Shown in pieces: positions 7,049-14,857 of a DNA stretch of 14,957 nucleotides; positions within the stretch are counted from its first letter, which is position 1; every line of letters begins with the position of its first letter. The translations under genes and the position numbers were made by a program. This stretch comes from Candidatus Saccharimonadota bacterium (GTDB lineage Bacteria; Patescibacteriota; Saccharimonadia; Saccharimonadales; Saccharimonadaceae): positions 1-14,957 of the forward strand of contig UNSM01000014.1 in the NCBI GenBank assembly GCA_900555425.1. The letters are read 5' to 3'. Under the pieces are notes generated by a model. That model ran no database searches, had not been told where the DNA came from, and saw nothing but the letters and a program-made list of their open reading frames with translations.

Positions 7049-8119
7049 ATGGCGAAGATTTCTTTAGATATGGATTCTCTGAAAAATGAACGAGCTGAAT
7101 TGAGCAATTTTTTAGCGCAACCTGATGCCTACAGCTCACCAGATTTTACAGTAAAAAACAAACGATTTTCAGAATTAGAAACGCTTATTTCCAAGGGTGA
7201 AAAGCGAGAAAATCTGGAAAAAAACTTAGTAGAAGCCAAAAAATTAGCCAACGAAGGCGGTGAATTGGCCGCTCTGGCGAAACTTGAAATTACTGAAACC
7301 GAAGCTCGATTGACCGAATTAGAAGAAGAATTATTCATCCTTCTCACCCCAAAAGACCCCAACGATGAGAAGAATATCATCATGGAAATCCGAGCTGGCG
7401 CTGGTGGCGACGAAGCCTCCCTGTTTGCGGCGGAACTGTATCGTATGTATTTACGTTGGTGCGAATCTAACGGCTATAAAGTAGAACTAATTAGCGAATC
7501 AGCCAATGATTCTGGCGGCTATAAAGAAGTTATTTTCATGATCAAGGGTGACGCGCCATACTCTAAATTGAAGTTCGAAGGTGGCGTACACCGAGTTCAG
7601 CGAGTTCCAGTCACTGAAAGCCAAGGTCGCGTCCACACTTCAACCGTAACGGTGGCGGTTTTGCCAGAAGCAGAAGAAGCTGATATCGAGATAAACCCGA
7701 ACGATTTGCGTGTTGATATTTACCGCTCCAGCGGACACGGCGGACAGAGCGTAAATACCACAGACTCAGCGGTGCGAATCACCCACTTGCCGACTGGAAT
7801 GATCGTTACAAACCAAGACGAAAAATCGCAAATTAAAAACCGCGAAAAAGCCATGAGCGTGCTTCGTTCGCGATTGTTACAGATGAAAATTGACGAGGAA
7901 AACGCCAAATTAAGTGCCGAGCGACGCTCGTTGGTCGGAACTGGCGACCGTTCAGAAAAAATCCGAACGTACAACTTCCCGCAAGACCGAATCACCGACC
8001 ACCGCATTCACTACAGCCGCAGCAATATCCCCGCTGCAATGAACGGGGATATCGATGATTTGATTGAAAATCTACAGAGATATGAGCGCGAACTGAAAGC
8101 TCAGAATGCTAGTAATTAG
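7049..8119 (+). CDS. prfA: Peptide chain release factor 1
   Basis: RF1 recognises UAA and UAG in the ribosomal A site and triggers peptide release. The 356 residues match the family length. The codon-reading motif is PVT at 187-189 inside [14 protein letters not shown]; the family form is PxT, and most members have PAT. The catalytic GGQ is at 231-233 in [20 protein letters not shown]. Its glutamine is the known target of PrmC, encoded two genes downstream. The N-terminal ~100 residues form the helical domain 1. The start is supported by the -10 box ending 9 bases upstream. Its stop overlaps the stop of the convergent acidic gene by four bases, and no terminator is visible. Arginine is often CGA and the DNA differs in codon use from the genes left of 5616. 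Confidence 0.97.
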   Translation: MAKISLDMDSLKNERAELSNFLAQPDAYSSPDFTVKNKRFSELETLISKGEKRENLEKNLVEAKKLANEGGELAALAKLEITETEARLTELEEELFILLTPKDPNDEKNIIMEIRAGAGGDEASLFAAELYRMYLRWCESNGYKVELISESANDSGGYKEVIFMIKGDAPYSKLKFEGGVHRVQRVPVTESQGRVHTSTVTVAVLPEAEEADIEINPNDLRVDIYRSSGHGGQSVNTTDSAVRITHLPTGMIVTNQDEKSQIKNREKAMSVLRSRLLQMKIDEENAKLSAERRSLVGTGDRSEKIRTYNFPQDRITDHRIHYSRSNIPAAMNGDIDDLIENLQRYERELKAQNASN

Positions 8120-8778
8120 TACAGCTTACACGGCTCAGCAGACTCCAATAGTTCTGCCAACTTACTTATTTCTTCCACACCGACCGGTTGACGGTTCAAT
8201 CCCATTTGTTGCTCTAATTTATCATTCTCTATTTCATCGTTACACCTATCAACCATACGTATTATGATGATACCTTCGGGGCGCAGTACTCTCTTTAACT
8301 CTCTCGACCGCTCAGCAATATTGTCATCGTACCTCAAAACCTGATCATCTTCTATATAATAATGGTGCGTCTCTTTATCTCTCCCATCCGATTCCGTAAT
8401 TGATATAAATCGTTTTTCATCTCCACTATCAAGCAGAGCGGATTCTACTTTGACCGATACACGAGATCCGTCTTCTTGAGGAATTTCTAAAAGAATACTC
8501 GATTCTACCCGATCTGTAAATACAGTATGGTCATAAGTTTTCGCATCTCCTGCAAAACTAAGCAACGTCGACTGAACCAGATCATCAAATTCTACTGCCG
8601 CCCGTATTTTTTCTTCAGTAGTCAGTTCAGGATTAAATCCTTCTGCAAACTCCATTTGTTTTGCGGCTTCACTACTGTGCGTATTATTTGGCAATTCCAT
8701 TATATATTCATCTCTTTCGCTAATGATATGAAGCCTATAATACTCTCTATCTCTTGATTTATCAATACTTTTTACCAT
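8116..8778 (-). CDS. Unknown acidic protein
   Basis: I do not recognise this 220-residue protein. It is acidic and soluble by appearance, with no signal peptide or membrane helix. A hydrophobic strand near the C-terminal third ([18 protein letters not shown]) is preceded by a beta-rich stretch with [21 protein letters not shown]. The ATG at 8778 is chosen over an in-frame TTG at 8796, but neither has a convincing ribosome site or promoter, so the start is uncertain. It lies between prfA and prmC on the opposite strand, interrupting a pair often adjacent elsewhere, and its stop overlaps the prfA stop by four bases. Confidence 0.6.
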   Translation of the reverse strand: MVKSIDKSRDREYYRLHIISERDEYIMELPNNTHSSEAAKQMEFAEGFNPELTTEEKIRAAVEFDDLVQSTLLSFAGDAKTYDHTVFTDRVESSILLEIPQEDGSRVSVKVESALLDSGDEKRFISITESDGRDKETHHYYIEDDQVLRYDDNIAERSRELKRVLRPEGIIIIRMVDRCNDEIENDKLEQQMGLNRQPVGVEEISKLAELLESAEPCKLY

Positions 8779-8807
8779 TTTTCTCAGTTTTTGCAAGCGT
8801 TTTACTT

Positions 8808-8835
8808 TTTACATTCCATAGATATATGTTATAAT
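8808..8835 (+). promoter_or_regulatory. Promoter of prmC, predicts leaderless mRNA
   Basis: TTTACA (8808-8813), a 16-base spacer and TATAAT (8830-8835) with TG upstream (TGTTATAAT). The box ends 7 bases before the ATG at 8843, with no Shine-Dalgarno sequence. Confidence 0.78.
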
Positions 8836-8842
8836 TAGCAGC

Positions 8843-9667
8843 ATGATCATCTCTGAATGGCTAAAAATTGCCACAAAATCCTTAAAAACGGCAAACATCC
8901 CGTCCGCCAGATTAGATGCCGAATTGATATTAGCCAACACTTTACGGAAAAATCGCACTTACCTGCACGCGCATCTAGACGAAGAAATTGACCCCAGAAG
9001 ATTTGATATCGCAAATGCCAGACTAGATCTGAGATTAGACCGCGTACCGATCGCTTATATTCTGGGCTATAAAGAATTTTACGGGCGTAGATTTACCGTA
9101 TCTCCCTCTGTTTTAATTCCCCGCCCTGAATCCGAAGATCTAATTTCATTGTTCTTAGAACTGACCGCCAGTGAAATTGCCGAAAAAGTTTTAATTGACG
9201 TTGGCACAGGATCTGGCTGTCTGGGAATTACTGCCAAATTAGAGAGAAGCAACTTGTCAGTAATCTTATCCGATATCAGCAAACCAGCCTTAAATATTGC
9301 AGAAAAAAATGCGAACGCCTTAAATGCGGACGTCCATATTCAACAGCAATCATTACTTAATGGTCAACTTCGACCCGTTGATTATATATTTGCCAATTTG
9401 CCTTACGTTGACAAAAATTGGGATGTATCTCCAGAACTTCAATACGAACCAGATATTGCGCTTTTTGCCGAAGACGAAGGGCTGAAATTAATATTGCAAT
9501 TGATCTCACAAATACCACGATGTCTCACTTCAGAAGGCTTACTATTTATCGAGGCGGACCCCCAGCAGCACAATAGAATAATTGACGAAGCCGTGAAAAA
9601 TGGTTTCGTAAAAGAGAAAGTTCTCAATTACATCCTAGTCCTACGTTTTACTGGCGCTAAAGATTAA
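8843..9667 (+). CDS. prmC: Release factor glutamine methyltransferase
   Basis: PrmC (HemK) uses SAM to N5-methylate the glutamine in the GGQ motif of release factors, speeding termination; RF1 itself is encoded just upstream. The 274 residues fit the family. The N-terminal helical domain (about 1-80) recognises the release factor, followed by VLIPRPESE at 90-98 and the SAM-binding LIDVGTGSGCLG at 117-128. The signature catalytic loop, normally NPPY, reads NLPY (185-188): N185, P187 and Y188 remain but the first proline is leucine. The substitution may be lineage-specific and tolerated; it should be compared with relatives. The start is supported by the promoter just upstream. The stop overlaps the stop of the convergent membrane gene by four bases. 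Confidence 0.93.
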   Translation: MIISEWLKIATKSLKTANIPSARLDAELILANTLRKNRTYLHAHLDEEIDPRRFDIANARLDLRLDRVPIAYILGYKEFYGRRFTVSPSVLIPRPESEDLISLFLELTASEIAEKVLIDVGTGSGCLGITAKLERSNLSVILSDISKPALNIAEKNANALNADVHIQQQSLLNGQLRPVDYIFANLPYVDKNWDVSPELQYEPDIALFAEDEGLKLILQLISQIPRCLTSEGLLFIEADPQQHNRIIDEAVKNGFVKEKVLNYILVLRFTGAKD

Positions 9668-10428
9668 ATTACTACAGAATTTAAGAACACTAGCATCACT
9701 AAGATAATTCCGATTGTAAGAATCACTGGAGCGGATATGTCTGAAAATCGAATAGCTTTGTGCTTGTTGTAAGATTGGTAAGCTTTACTGGCGACAAGTG
9801 AAAATAGCAATAAGATTATTGCAACCTGTGAAACGCCGCCAAATAATGACTTTCCATAGCTATAAGTCCAATAATACGACAGCCAACCCAGCTCAGCAAA
9901 GACGAGTCCCCAGATTGCCGAAAGTAAAACCGTTTGTTCTTCGTCATAGCTGTGTAAGAAATGACGCGCAGAACTATAACCGATCAAGAACATCAGAATA
10001 ACAACCACAGAAACTGGCCACTCGTATGACACCACCATAAGCGCAGTTACACCGACGAAAATAGAGATCAACGACTGCATAGCAACCTGCCAGCGCTTAG
10101 ACATCGGCTTAATCACGACTAGCCAAATCGCATATAATACAGCCAAAGCTACGCGGAAATAAAACACCGACGTAGGTAGATACATCAAACCAACAACGCC
10201 AATTCCGACCGTTAAGTCAACCAAGTTAGCCTGAATGTTTGCCCACCAAAAACGCGGACGAACGGCAATTATGCGCCACTTGCTCAGCACAACAAGTGCT
10301 AACGCTGGAAATGGGGTCTGAAACGCTTGAGCAATAACAAGCAATGCCGCCGCCAAGCCAATATTTAAGACATAGTAAACCAATTCGCTCCAAAACGTTC
10401 TTCGTTTAACAGTTTTCAGTAACTCCAT
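9664..10428 (-). CDS. Polytopic membrane protein of unknown function
   Basis: This 254-residue protein has about seven to nine hydrophobic segments (for example near 16-35, 68-88, 90-107, 116-134, 136-152, 167-187, 195-215 and 230-252). It has a short basic N-terminus (KTVKRR) that by the positive-inside rule lies in the cytoplasm. No transporter or enzyme motif is apparent. The ATG lies 10 bases after an extended -10 box and has no Shine-Dalgarno sequence. It follows the LCP gene on the same strand after 21 bases, so it may be expressed both from its own promoter and by read-through. A role near the envelope is only suggested by that neighbour. Confidence 0.8.
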   Translation of the reverse strand: MELLKTVKRRTFWSELVYYVLNIGLAAALLVIAQAFQTPFPALALVVLSKWRIIAVRPRFWWANIQANLVDLTVGIGVVGLMYLPTSVFYFRVALAVLYAIWLVVIKPMSKRWQVAMQSLISIFVGVTALMVVSYEWPVSVVVILMFLIGYSSARHFLHSYDEEQTVLLSAIWGLVFAELGWLSYYWTYSYGKSLFGGVSQVAIILLLFSLVASKAYQSYNKHKAIRFSDISAPVILTIGIILVMLVFLNSVVI

Positions 10429-10438
10429 AACTTACTCT

Positions 10439-10447
10439 ATTATACCA
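10439..10447 (-). promoter_or_regulatory. Extended -10 promoter of the membrane protein gene
   Basis: On the minus strand TGGTATAAT lies in the 21-base gap after the LCP stop codon and ends 10 bases before the ATG at 10428. There is no clear -35 box. A leaderless or nearly leaderless transcript is predicted. Confidence 0.65.
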
Positions 10448-10449
10448 AA

Positions 10450-12093
10450 TTATGAGCCAGTTCCCACAACAACGATAAATTGCGCGTCAACATTCAAATT
10501 ATACTTCGAGGAATCTGATGAAACCGAGCCGTACAACTCCTTAAATTTATCTTTTGTGGCAGTTTTTTCTTTACCAGCTGGCAATTGATAAACTTGAGTC
10601 TTCCCTAGCTTTTCATTACCTGGAGAATTGCCGACATGAACAACTTTCATTCCTAATTCTGTCAATTTGTCCGCTTCTTTCTGCGCTGCACCAGCCACGC
10701 CGGAACCATTCAAGACAGCAACTGTGGCTTTTTCCTTAGATAACGGCGTTGCGTAAATCTCAGACTTTATATAAGCGCGAATGTCGTCATAATCATACAA
10801 TCCCGCAGCTGGCTGGACTATGCTTGCGCCACCCGCCGTGCCAGTAGTCATAAGTACGTTGCTTTCCTCCACAAAACTCAATCTGTGAATATCAGATTCT
10901 TTTATCTCTGAGCCAAGGTTCATAATTGTGCGGATTTCTTTCGTGTCAATGTTTGTGCGCAAATTTTTGCCCATGGCATCCATCAGAGACGTCACCTTAC
11001 CAAAGTCAGTTAGCGTTCCCGTGGAAGTAGCTTTGTTTTTCAGCGCCATAAGCACCAATTGCTGGTTTTTCTCTCGGTCAAAGTTGGATTGTTCCAATCC
11101 GTAAGTTGGCGCTACCAAACCACGCGCTCGAGAGAACCACATCGCCTTTTCGCCGTCCATTTCGTGCTTGCCGTTAGTTAATTGCATATAGTGACCCGTT
11201 GGACATCGTTCGCGACGTTGCTGATAATTCAACTCCTTCGCTCGACACATCCAGTCCATACTTGGATCAAGGATTCCCCGCGGATCACGACTCTGTACGT
11301 CAACAGTAACTCCGCCGACCGCATTGACAGCATCACGAATCACCGCAGTATTAATATGCGCCACGTATTGAATATCCATACCGAATATATCGCCGATGAA
11401 TTTCTTAGTCTTATCCATTCGTTCAGCTTCTGCCTGTGCGCTATCTCCGTTATTCACGCAACCAAAATATTCATTGATTTTACCAGCGTAGCCAGAGTTA
11501 CACGCCATGCCAAATTTTACATACAAGTCACGTGGAATGCTGAACATATACGCATCCTTCTTTGTCTGATTGACGCTAAGAATCATCATTGAGTCAGTCA
11601 ATGTCGCACCTGGATGGTCTGGATCGTCATCTGTTGTACCTAAAATCAGCACATTACTTCGGCCATAAGCATCCTCTTTCAGTTTCTGCTGTGAAAATAG
11701 TCCTAAGATTCCGCCGTTATGGAACACCGAGTTCATCGTCTGCCATAATTTTAATAGCAGCCAGCCCGCCACAATTGCAATAATAATTCCGATAATCGCA
11801 AGAATAATCCTGGTAATTAACTTTTTCTTACGTTTCTGTTTACGCTCCTGCCGATGAGAAGGCTTGGTGTTTTCATCAATCGCCGCCAACGATTCGCTAA
11901 TATTCTGCTTTAATTTATTAGCAGAAGTTGGTTGCTGAATATTTCTTGTCGCATTATTCGACACTTGCGGGTTATCTTCGTTACTACGATAATGCCCGAG
12001 CGTAGTCGTTTTTTTGCTAGTAATTTCCCCCAACGAAGTTCGCTGTGGTCGCTTGGCGACAAATCCGTCCATCGACTGTTTGCGTGGTTTCAT
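10450..12093 (-). CDS. LytR-CpsA-Psr family protein with LytR_C domain
   Basis: LCP proteins transfer glycopolymers from lipid carriers to peptidoglycan or related acceptors outside the membrane. Layout of the 547 residues: a polar, basic cytoplasmic N-terminus (1-90), a single membrane helix at 93-115, the LCP domain at about 146-355 and a C-terminal LytR_C domain at about 453-545 (starting ATVAVLNGSG). LCP landmarks are NVLILGTTDDD, LTDSMMIL with D167, SIPRDLYV at 185-192 with R188 and D189, WFSRARG at 319-325 and NFDREKNQQ with R340, which together bind the pyrophosphate headgroup. Several extracellular cysteines (198, 212, 283, 297) could form disulfides. The start is supported by TGTTATAAT ending 8 bases upstream. 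Saccharibacteria carry cell walls, so a glycopolymer ligase is plausible; the exact polymer is unknown. Confidence 0.92.
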   Translation of the reverse strand: MKPRKQSMDGFVAKRPQRTSLGEITSKKTTTLGHYRSNEDNPQVSNNATRNIQQPTSANKLKQNISESLAAIDENTKPSHRQERKQKRKKKLITRIILAIIGIIIAIVAGWLLLKLWQTMNSVFHNGGILGLFSQQKLKEDAYGRSNVLILGTTDDDPDHPGATLTDSMMILSVNQTKKDAYMFSIPRDLYVKFGMACNSGYAGKINEYFGCVNNGDSAQAEAERMDKTKKFIGDIFGMDIQYVAHINTAVIRDAVNAVGGVTVDVQSRDPRGILDPSMDWMCRAKELNYQQRRERCPTGHYMQLTNGKHEMDGEKAMWFSRARGLVAPTYGLEQSNFDREKNQQLVLMALKNKATSTGTLTDFGKVTSLMDAMGKNLRTNIDTKEIRTIMNLGSEIKESDIHRLSFVEESNVLMTTGTAGGASIVQPAAGLYDYDDIRAYIKSEIYATPLSKEKATVAVLNGSGVAGAAQKEADKLTELGMKVVHVGNSPGNEKLGKTQVYQLPAGKEKTATKDKFKELYGSVSSDSSKYNLNVDAQFIVVVGTGS

Positions 12094-12098
12094 ATCTA

Positions 12099-12127
12099 TT
12101 GATTATAACACACAAAACGCTTATAAT
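12099..12127 (+). promoter_or_regulatory. Promoter of lepB, overlapping the LCP promoter
   Basis: TTGATT (12099-12104), a 17-base spacer and TATAAT (12122-12127), which ends 7 bases before the lepB ATG at 12135. The -35 hexamer shares bases with the -10 box of the divergent LCP promoter. Confidence 0.75.
12102..12110 (-). promoter_or_regulatory. Extended -10 promoter of the LCP gene
   Basis: On the minus strand TGTTATAAT ends 8 bases before the ATG at 12093. There is no Shine-Dalgarno sequence. The two divergent start codons (12093 and 12135) are separated by only 41 bases, which must contain both promoters. Confidence 0.75.
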
Positions 12128-12134
12128 TGAAACA

Positions 12135-12740
12135 ATGGACGCTACTTTTATGGATCGTCATCCAAAATTACAAGATGGCCTGGGAATGGTCATTTTCGTT
12201 GTTGGCGTGGTGATTGGTACACTTTTATTGAACACTTTCGTATTTCAAACTTTCAATGTTGAAGGCGCCAGTATGGAAACAACAATGTACACCGGTGATC
12301 GCCTGATCGTCAATCGATTGCCCGTCACTGGTTCAAAATTGCAGAATAAAAATTATATTCCAAAGCGCGGACAAGTAATCGTGTTTAAGAATCCGAATTT
12401 TAACGCCTCGACAGGCAAAGATGAATATATTGTTAAGCGCGTAATTGCCTTTGCTGGTGAGCGAGTTACTGTGAAAAACGGCACCGTAACTGTTTACAAT
12501 ACAGAAAATCCCGACGGATTTAACCCTGACACCTCAGTCAATAAAAATGAGCCAGGACAGCCTACCTCTGGAGATGTCGATACGACCGTACCAGAAGGCA
12601 CAATATTCGTTATGGGCGATCACCGCCAAGGAAGCTATTCTTGCGACTCTCGAAACTGCATGGGGCCGATCCCCCTTTATGACATCGTTGGGCCAGTTAG
12701 TCTACGAATATTCCCATTCAATAAAATTCGCTCGTTCTAA
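12135..12740 (+). CDS. lepB: Signal peptidase I
   Basis: This membrane-bound serine/lysine protease removes signal peptides from exported proteins. It has 201 residues, one N-terminal membrane helix at about 17-37 and the catalytic domain outside. The nucleophile is S46 in EGASMETTMYTGDRL and the general base is K101 in EYIVKRVIAFAGE. The box E region reads GDHRQGSYSCDSRN (161-174), close to the usual GDNRxxSxDSR but with H for N and two extra residues bringing in C170; C175 follows and might pair with it. An in-frame ATG at 12045 would add 30 residues, but that stretch overlaps the start of the divergent LCP gene and both promoters. The ATG at 12135, 7 bases after TATAAT, is therefore chosen. 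Confidence 0.94.
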   Translation: MDATFMDRHPKLQDGLGMVIFVVGVVIGTLLLNTFVFQTFNVEGASMETTMYTGDRLIVNRLPVTGSKLQNKNYIPKRGQVIVFKNPNFNASTGKDEYIVKRVIAFAGERVTVKNGTVTVYNTENPDGFNPDTSVNKNEPGQPTSGDVDTTVPEGTIFVMGDHRQGSYSCDSRNCMGPIPLYDIVGPVSLRIFPFNKIRSF

Positions 12741-12746
12741 TAAAAA

Positions 12747-13625
12747 TTACTTTTCGAGCAATTCTCTTATTCGTTCAAATTCAAGATTGTCTTTAAACTT
12801 GATACTAATCTGACCGGCTCCACGACCGTTCGTGCGGATCTTTACCCCTGTTCCAAATCGCTTTGAAAGACTTTCAACGGCATCCGCGTGAGGCATATCC
12901 GCTGGGCGGCGTTTGTTCTCGATTGGACTAGCCTTCGCTTGCTTCCACAAAGTAACAACTTGCTCGATCCGTCGCGCTGACCACTCCTCGCGAATAGCTC
13001 GCTCCATAATATCTTCCGCGGCGTCATCAGGTAACCCGATTAGAGGCTTTGCCTGCCCTTCATTTAATCGCCCCTCAAACAACGCCTGCTGCACAGACTT
13101 CGGTAATTTCAACAACCTTAACGTATTACTGACCGCACTTATAGATTTACCACCCAGACGCTTGCCAATTTCCTCCAGCGTCATATTGAATTGGTCGCGT
13201 AATTTCTGATAAGCAGTCGCAGTTTCAAGCGCATTCAAATCATGTCGCTGCAAGTTTTCAATCAAAGAGACCTCTAGGCGATTTTGGTCGCTCATACTCC
13301 TGACGATACACGGCACCTCTGTTAAATTCGCCCTATTAGCCGCACGCCAACGTCGCTCACCCGCCACTATCAGATATTTATCACCCTTTGGCGTCACAAC
13401 AATTGGTTGAACCACACCATGTTCACGCACCGATTCCGTCAACTCATTCAAAGCATTCTCATCAAAAAAACGGCGCGGCTGATCTGGATCTGGGACAACT
13501 TGATCAATAGCAATATCTCTCAAATGAGAAACTTTCACGTCCTGCTGTGCCGTCGGATCGAACGTTTCATCAATCAAATTGGTTGGAATCAATGACCCAA
13601 AACCTCTACCTAAACCTTTTTTCAT
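12747..13625 (-). CDS. parB: Chromosome partitioning protein ParB
   Basis: ParB binds parS sites, spreads as a CTP-dependent DNA clamp and works with ParA to segregate the origin region. The 292 residues begin with the typical KKGLGRGFGSLIP. The CTP-binding N-domain contains GERRWRAA (89-96) and ENLQRHDLN (123-131), followed by the helix-turn-helix for parS (about 146-172, MTLEEIGKRLGGKSISAVSN) and a C-terminal dimerisation segment. Its ATG overlaps the parA TGA as ATGA, so the two are translationally coupled; a GAGGGTGG stretch within the end of parA acts as ribosome site. It ends six bases from the convergent lepB stop. Confidence 0.96.
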   Translation of the reverse strand: MKKGLGRGFGSLIPTNLIDETFDPTAQQDVKVSHLRDIAIDQVVPDPDQPRRFFDENALNELTESVREHGVVQPIVVTPKGDKYLIVAGERRWRAANRANLTEVPCIVRSMSDQNRLEVSLIENLQRHDLNALETATAYQKLRDQFNMTLEEIGKRLGGKSISAVSNTLRLLKLPKSVQQALFEGRLNEGQAKPLIGLPDDAAEDIMERAIREEWSARRIEQVVTLWKQAKASPIENKRRPADMPHADAVESLSKRFGTGVKIRTNGRGAGQISIKFKDNLEFERIRELLEK

Positions 13626-14386
13626 CGTTCCACCCTCTCTATAATTTCTTTCGTTAGCGCCTTGTAAGCCCGAGAACCTTTTGAAAAACGATCATACGCT
13701 CCAACTGGCGCGCCATGACTAGGAGCTTCAGCCAAGCGAATATTTCGCGGAATGCTATTCTTAAAAATCTTATCTGGAAAATACTTTTTAACCTCAGCAT
13801 GAACTTGCCCAGATAATGTAGTCCTGGAGTCCATCATCGTCAGTAAAACGCCCAATAATTCCAGAGGTGGATTAAGCCCCTTCTTTATCAATTTCATACT
13901 TTCCAAAAGCTGCCCCAATCCTTCCAATGCGTAAAATTCTGCCTGAACTGGAAGCAATACGTAATTAGCAGCAATCATACCGTTGACTGTCAACAAACTC
14001 AAGCTCGGTGGGCTATCAATAATAATATAATCGTAATCCGTCGCCTTCTGTAAAGCTTCTCGTAAGCGAACAAACCTTCCCTGCGCCTGCGCCAATTCCA
14101 CTTCCGTATTCGCCAAATGAGGTGTAGCTGGAGCGATTGATAAGTTTTTATATTCCGTTGGCAATATGATATTCGATAGGTCAATTTGTCGCATAATCAC
14201 CTCTGATATTGTTGCGCCCAAATTCTGTTTATCTATTCCAAGTCCACTGGTAGCATTACCCTGTGGATCAAAATCCACCAACAATGTTTTCTTGCCAGCT
14301 TTTGCCAAAAAATACGCCACGTTAATCGACGTCGTTGTTTTGCCGACGCCGCCTTTTTGATTTGTCACCGCAATGATTTTTGTCAT
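13622..14386 (-). CDS. parA: Chromosome partitioning ATPase ParA
   Basis: ParA (Soj) is a deviant Walker ATPase that binds DNA as an ATP dimer and moves ParB-parS complexes. The 254 residues fit the chromosomal type without an N-terminal DNA-binding extension. KGGVGKTTT (11-19) is the deviant Walker A with the signature lysine K11, and LLVDFDPQGNATSGLG (35-50) is the A' motif with D40. IIIDSPPSLSLLT is the Walker B region, and an RNIRLAEAPSHG-type stretch lies near the C-terminus as in Soj proteins. It is the first gene of a parA-parB operon. Unlike most genes here it has a leader of roughly 15-20 bases with AAAGGGGA before the ATG. Its TGA stop indicates the standard bacterial code. Confidence 0.97.
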   Translation of the reverse strand: MTKIIAVTNQKGGVGKTTTSINVAYFLAKAGKKTLLVDFDPQGNATSGLGIDKQNLGATISEVIMRQIDLSNIILPTEYKNLSIAPATPHLANTEVELAQAQGRFVRLREALQKATDYDYIIIDSPPSLSLLTVNGMIAANYVLLPVQAEFYALEGLGQLLESMKLIKKGLNPPLELLGVLLTMMDSRTTLSGQVHAEVKKYFPDKIFKNSIPRNIRLAEAPSHGAPVGAYDRFSKGSRAYKALTKEIIERVER

Positions 14387-14410
14387 TCGTTCCCCTTTTT
14401 ACCTGCCTTA

Positions 14411-14419
14411 ATTATAGCA
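14411..14419 (-). promoter_or_regulatory. Extended -10 promoter of parAB
   Basis: On the minus strand TGCTATAAT ends 24 bases before the parA ATG. This leaves room for a short leader carrying the AAAGGGGA ribosome site. The -35 position (TGTTAT) is weak. Confidence 0.65.
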
Positions 14420-14445
14420 TGAGCAGAACATAAATAACAGACATC

Positions 14446-14472
14446 AAAAAACCGCTTCCTTTGCGAAAGCGG
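14446..14472 (-). terminator. Intrinsic terminator of rplU
   Basis: On the minus strand CCGCTTTC pairs with GGAAGCGG (one G-T pair) around a 5-base loop and is followed by six T residues. It begins 9 bases after the rplU stop and separates rplU from parA. Confidence 0.85.
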
Positions 14473-14481
14473 CTCTTTAGA

Positions 14482-14787
14482 TTATTTGATTGACGTAATT
14501 TCAATCTTCGTGTACTTCTGGCGATGACCAGTTTCTTTGTGGACACGCTTCTTACTCTTGTAGCGGATAACGCGAAGCTTATCGCCCTTAACTTCCGCTT
14601 CTACGACCTTAGCTTTAACGCTAGACCCTTTTACAGTTGGCGTACCAACCTTGATTTTATCACCATCAATCACTAAAAGTGCGTCGAGAGTGAGTTCTTT
14701 TGTGCCTTCAGGGAGGAGATCCACCAAGAGGGACTCTTTTTCGCTGACAAGATATTGTTTGCCAGAGATTTTTACGACTGCTTTCAT
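14482..14787 (-). CDS. rplU: Large ribosomal subunit protein bL21
   Basis: bL21 binds 23S rRNA near domain I. The 101 residues match the family from MKAVVKISGKQYLVSEKE through VDLLPEG, and the C-terminal KSKKRVHKETGHRQKYTKI is the usual bL21 signature. In most bacteria rpmA (bL27) follows directly; here a terminator and then parA follow instead. The ATG is preceded by AAGGAAC at 4-5 bases, so translation is Shine-Dalgarno led. Confidence 0.96.
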   Translation of the reverse strand: MKAVVKISGKQYLVSEKESLLVDLLPEGTKELTLDALLVIDGDKIKVGTPTVKGSSVKAKVVEAEVKGDKLRVIRYKSKKRVHKETGHRQKYTKIEITSIK

Positions 14788-14822
14788 TTCGTTCCTTAAT
14801 TATTATGAATTAACTTTAATAA

Positions 14823-14851
14823 ATTCTATCAAAAACTAGCAATAAAATCAA
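14823..14851 (-). promoter_or_regulatory. Promoter of rplU
   Basis: On the minus strand TTGATT (14846-14851), a 17-base spacer and TAGAAT (14823-14828) with TG upstream (TGATAGAAT). The predicted leader is about 25-30 bases and contains the AAGGAAC ribosome site. The promoter starts just past the galU stop. Confidence 0.65.
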
Positions 14852-14857
14852 GTACAG

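Noticed and set aside
12045..12134. Upstream in-frame start for lepB
   Set aside because: It would overlap the LCP coding start and place both promoters within coding sequence; the added residues do not look like signal peptidase.
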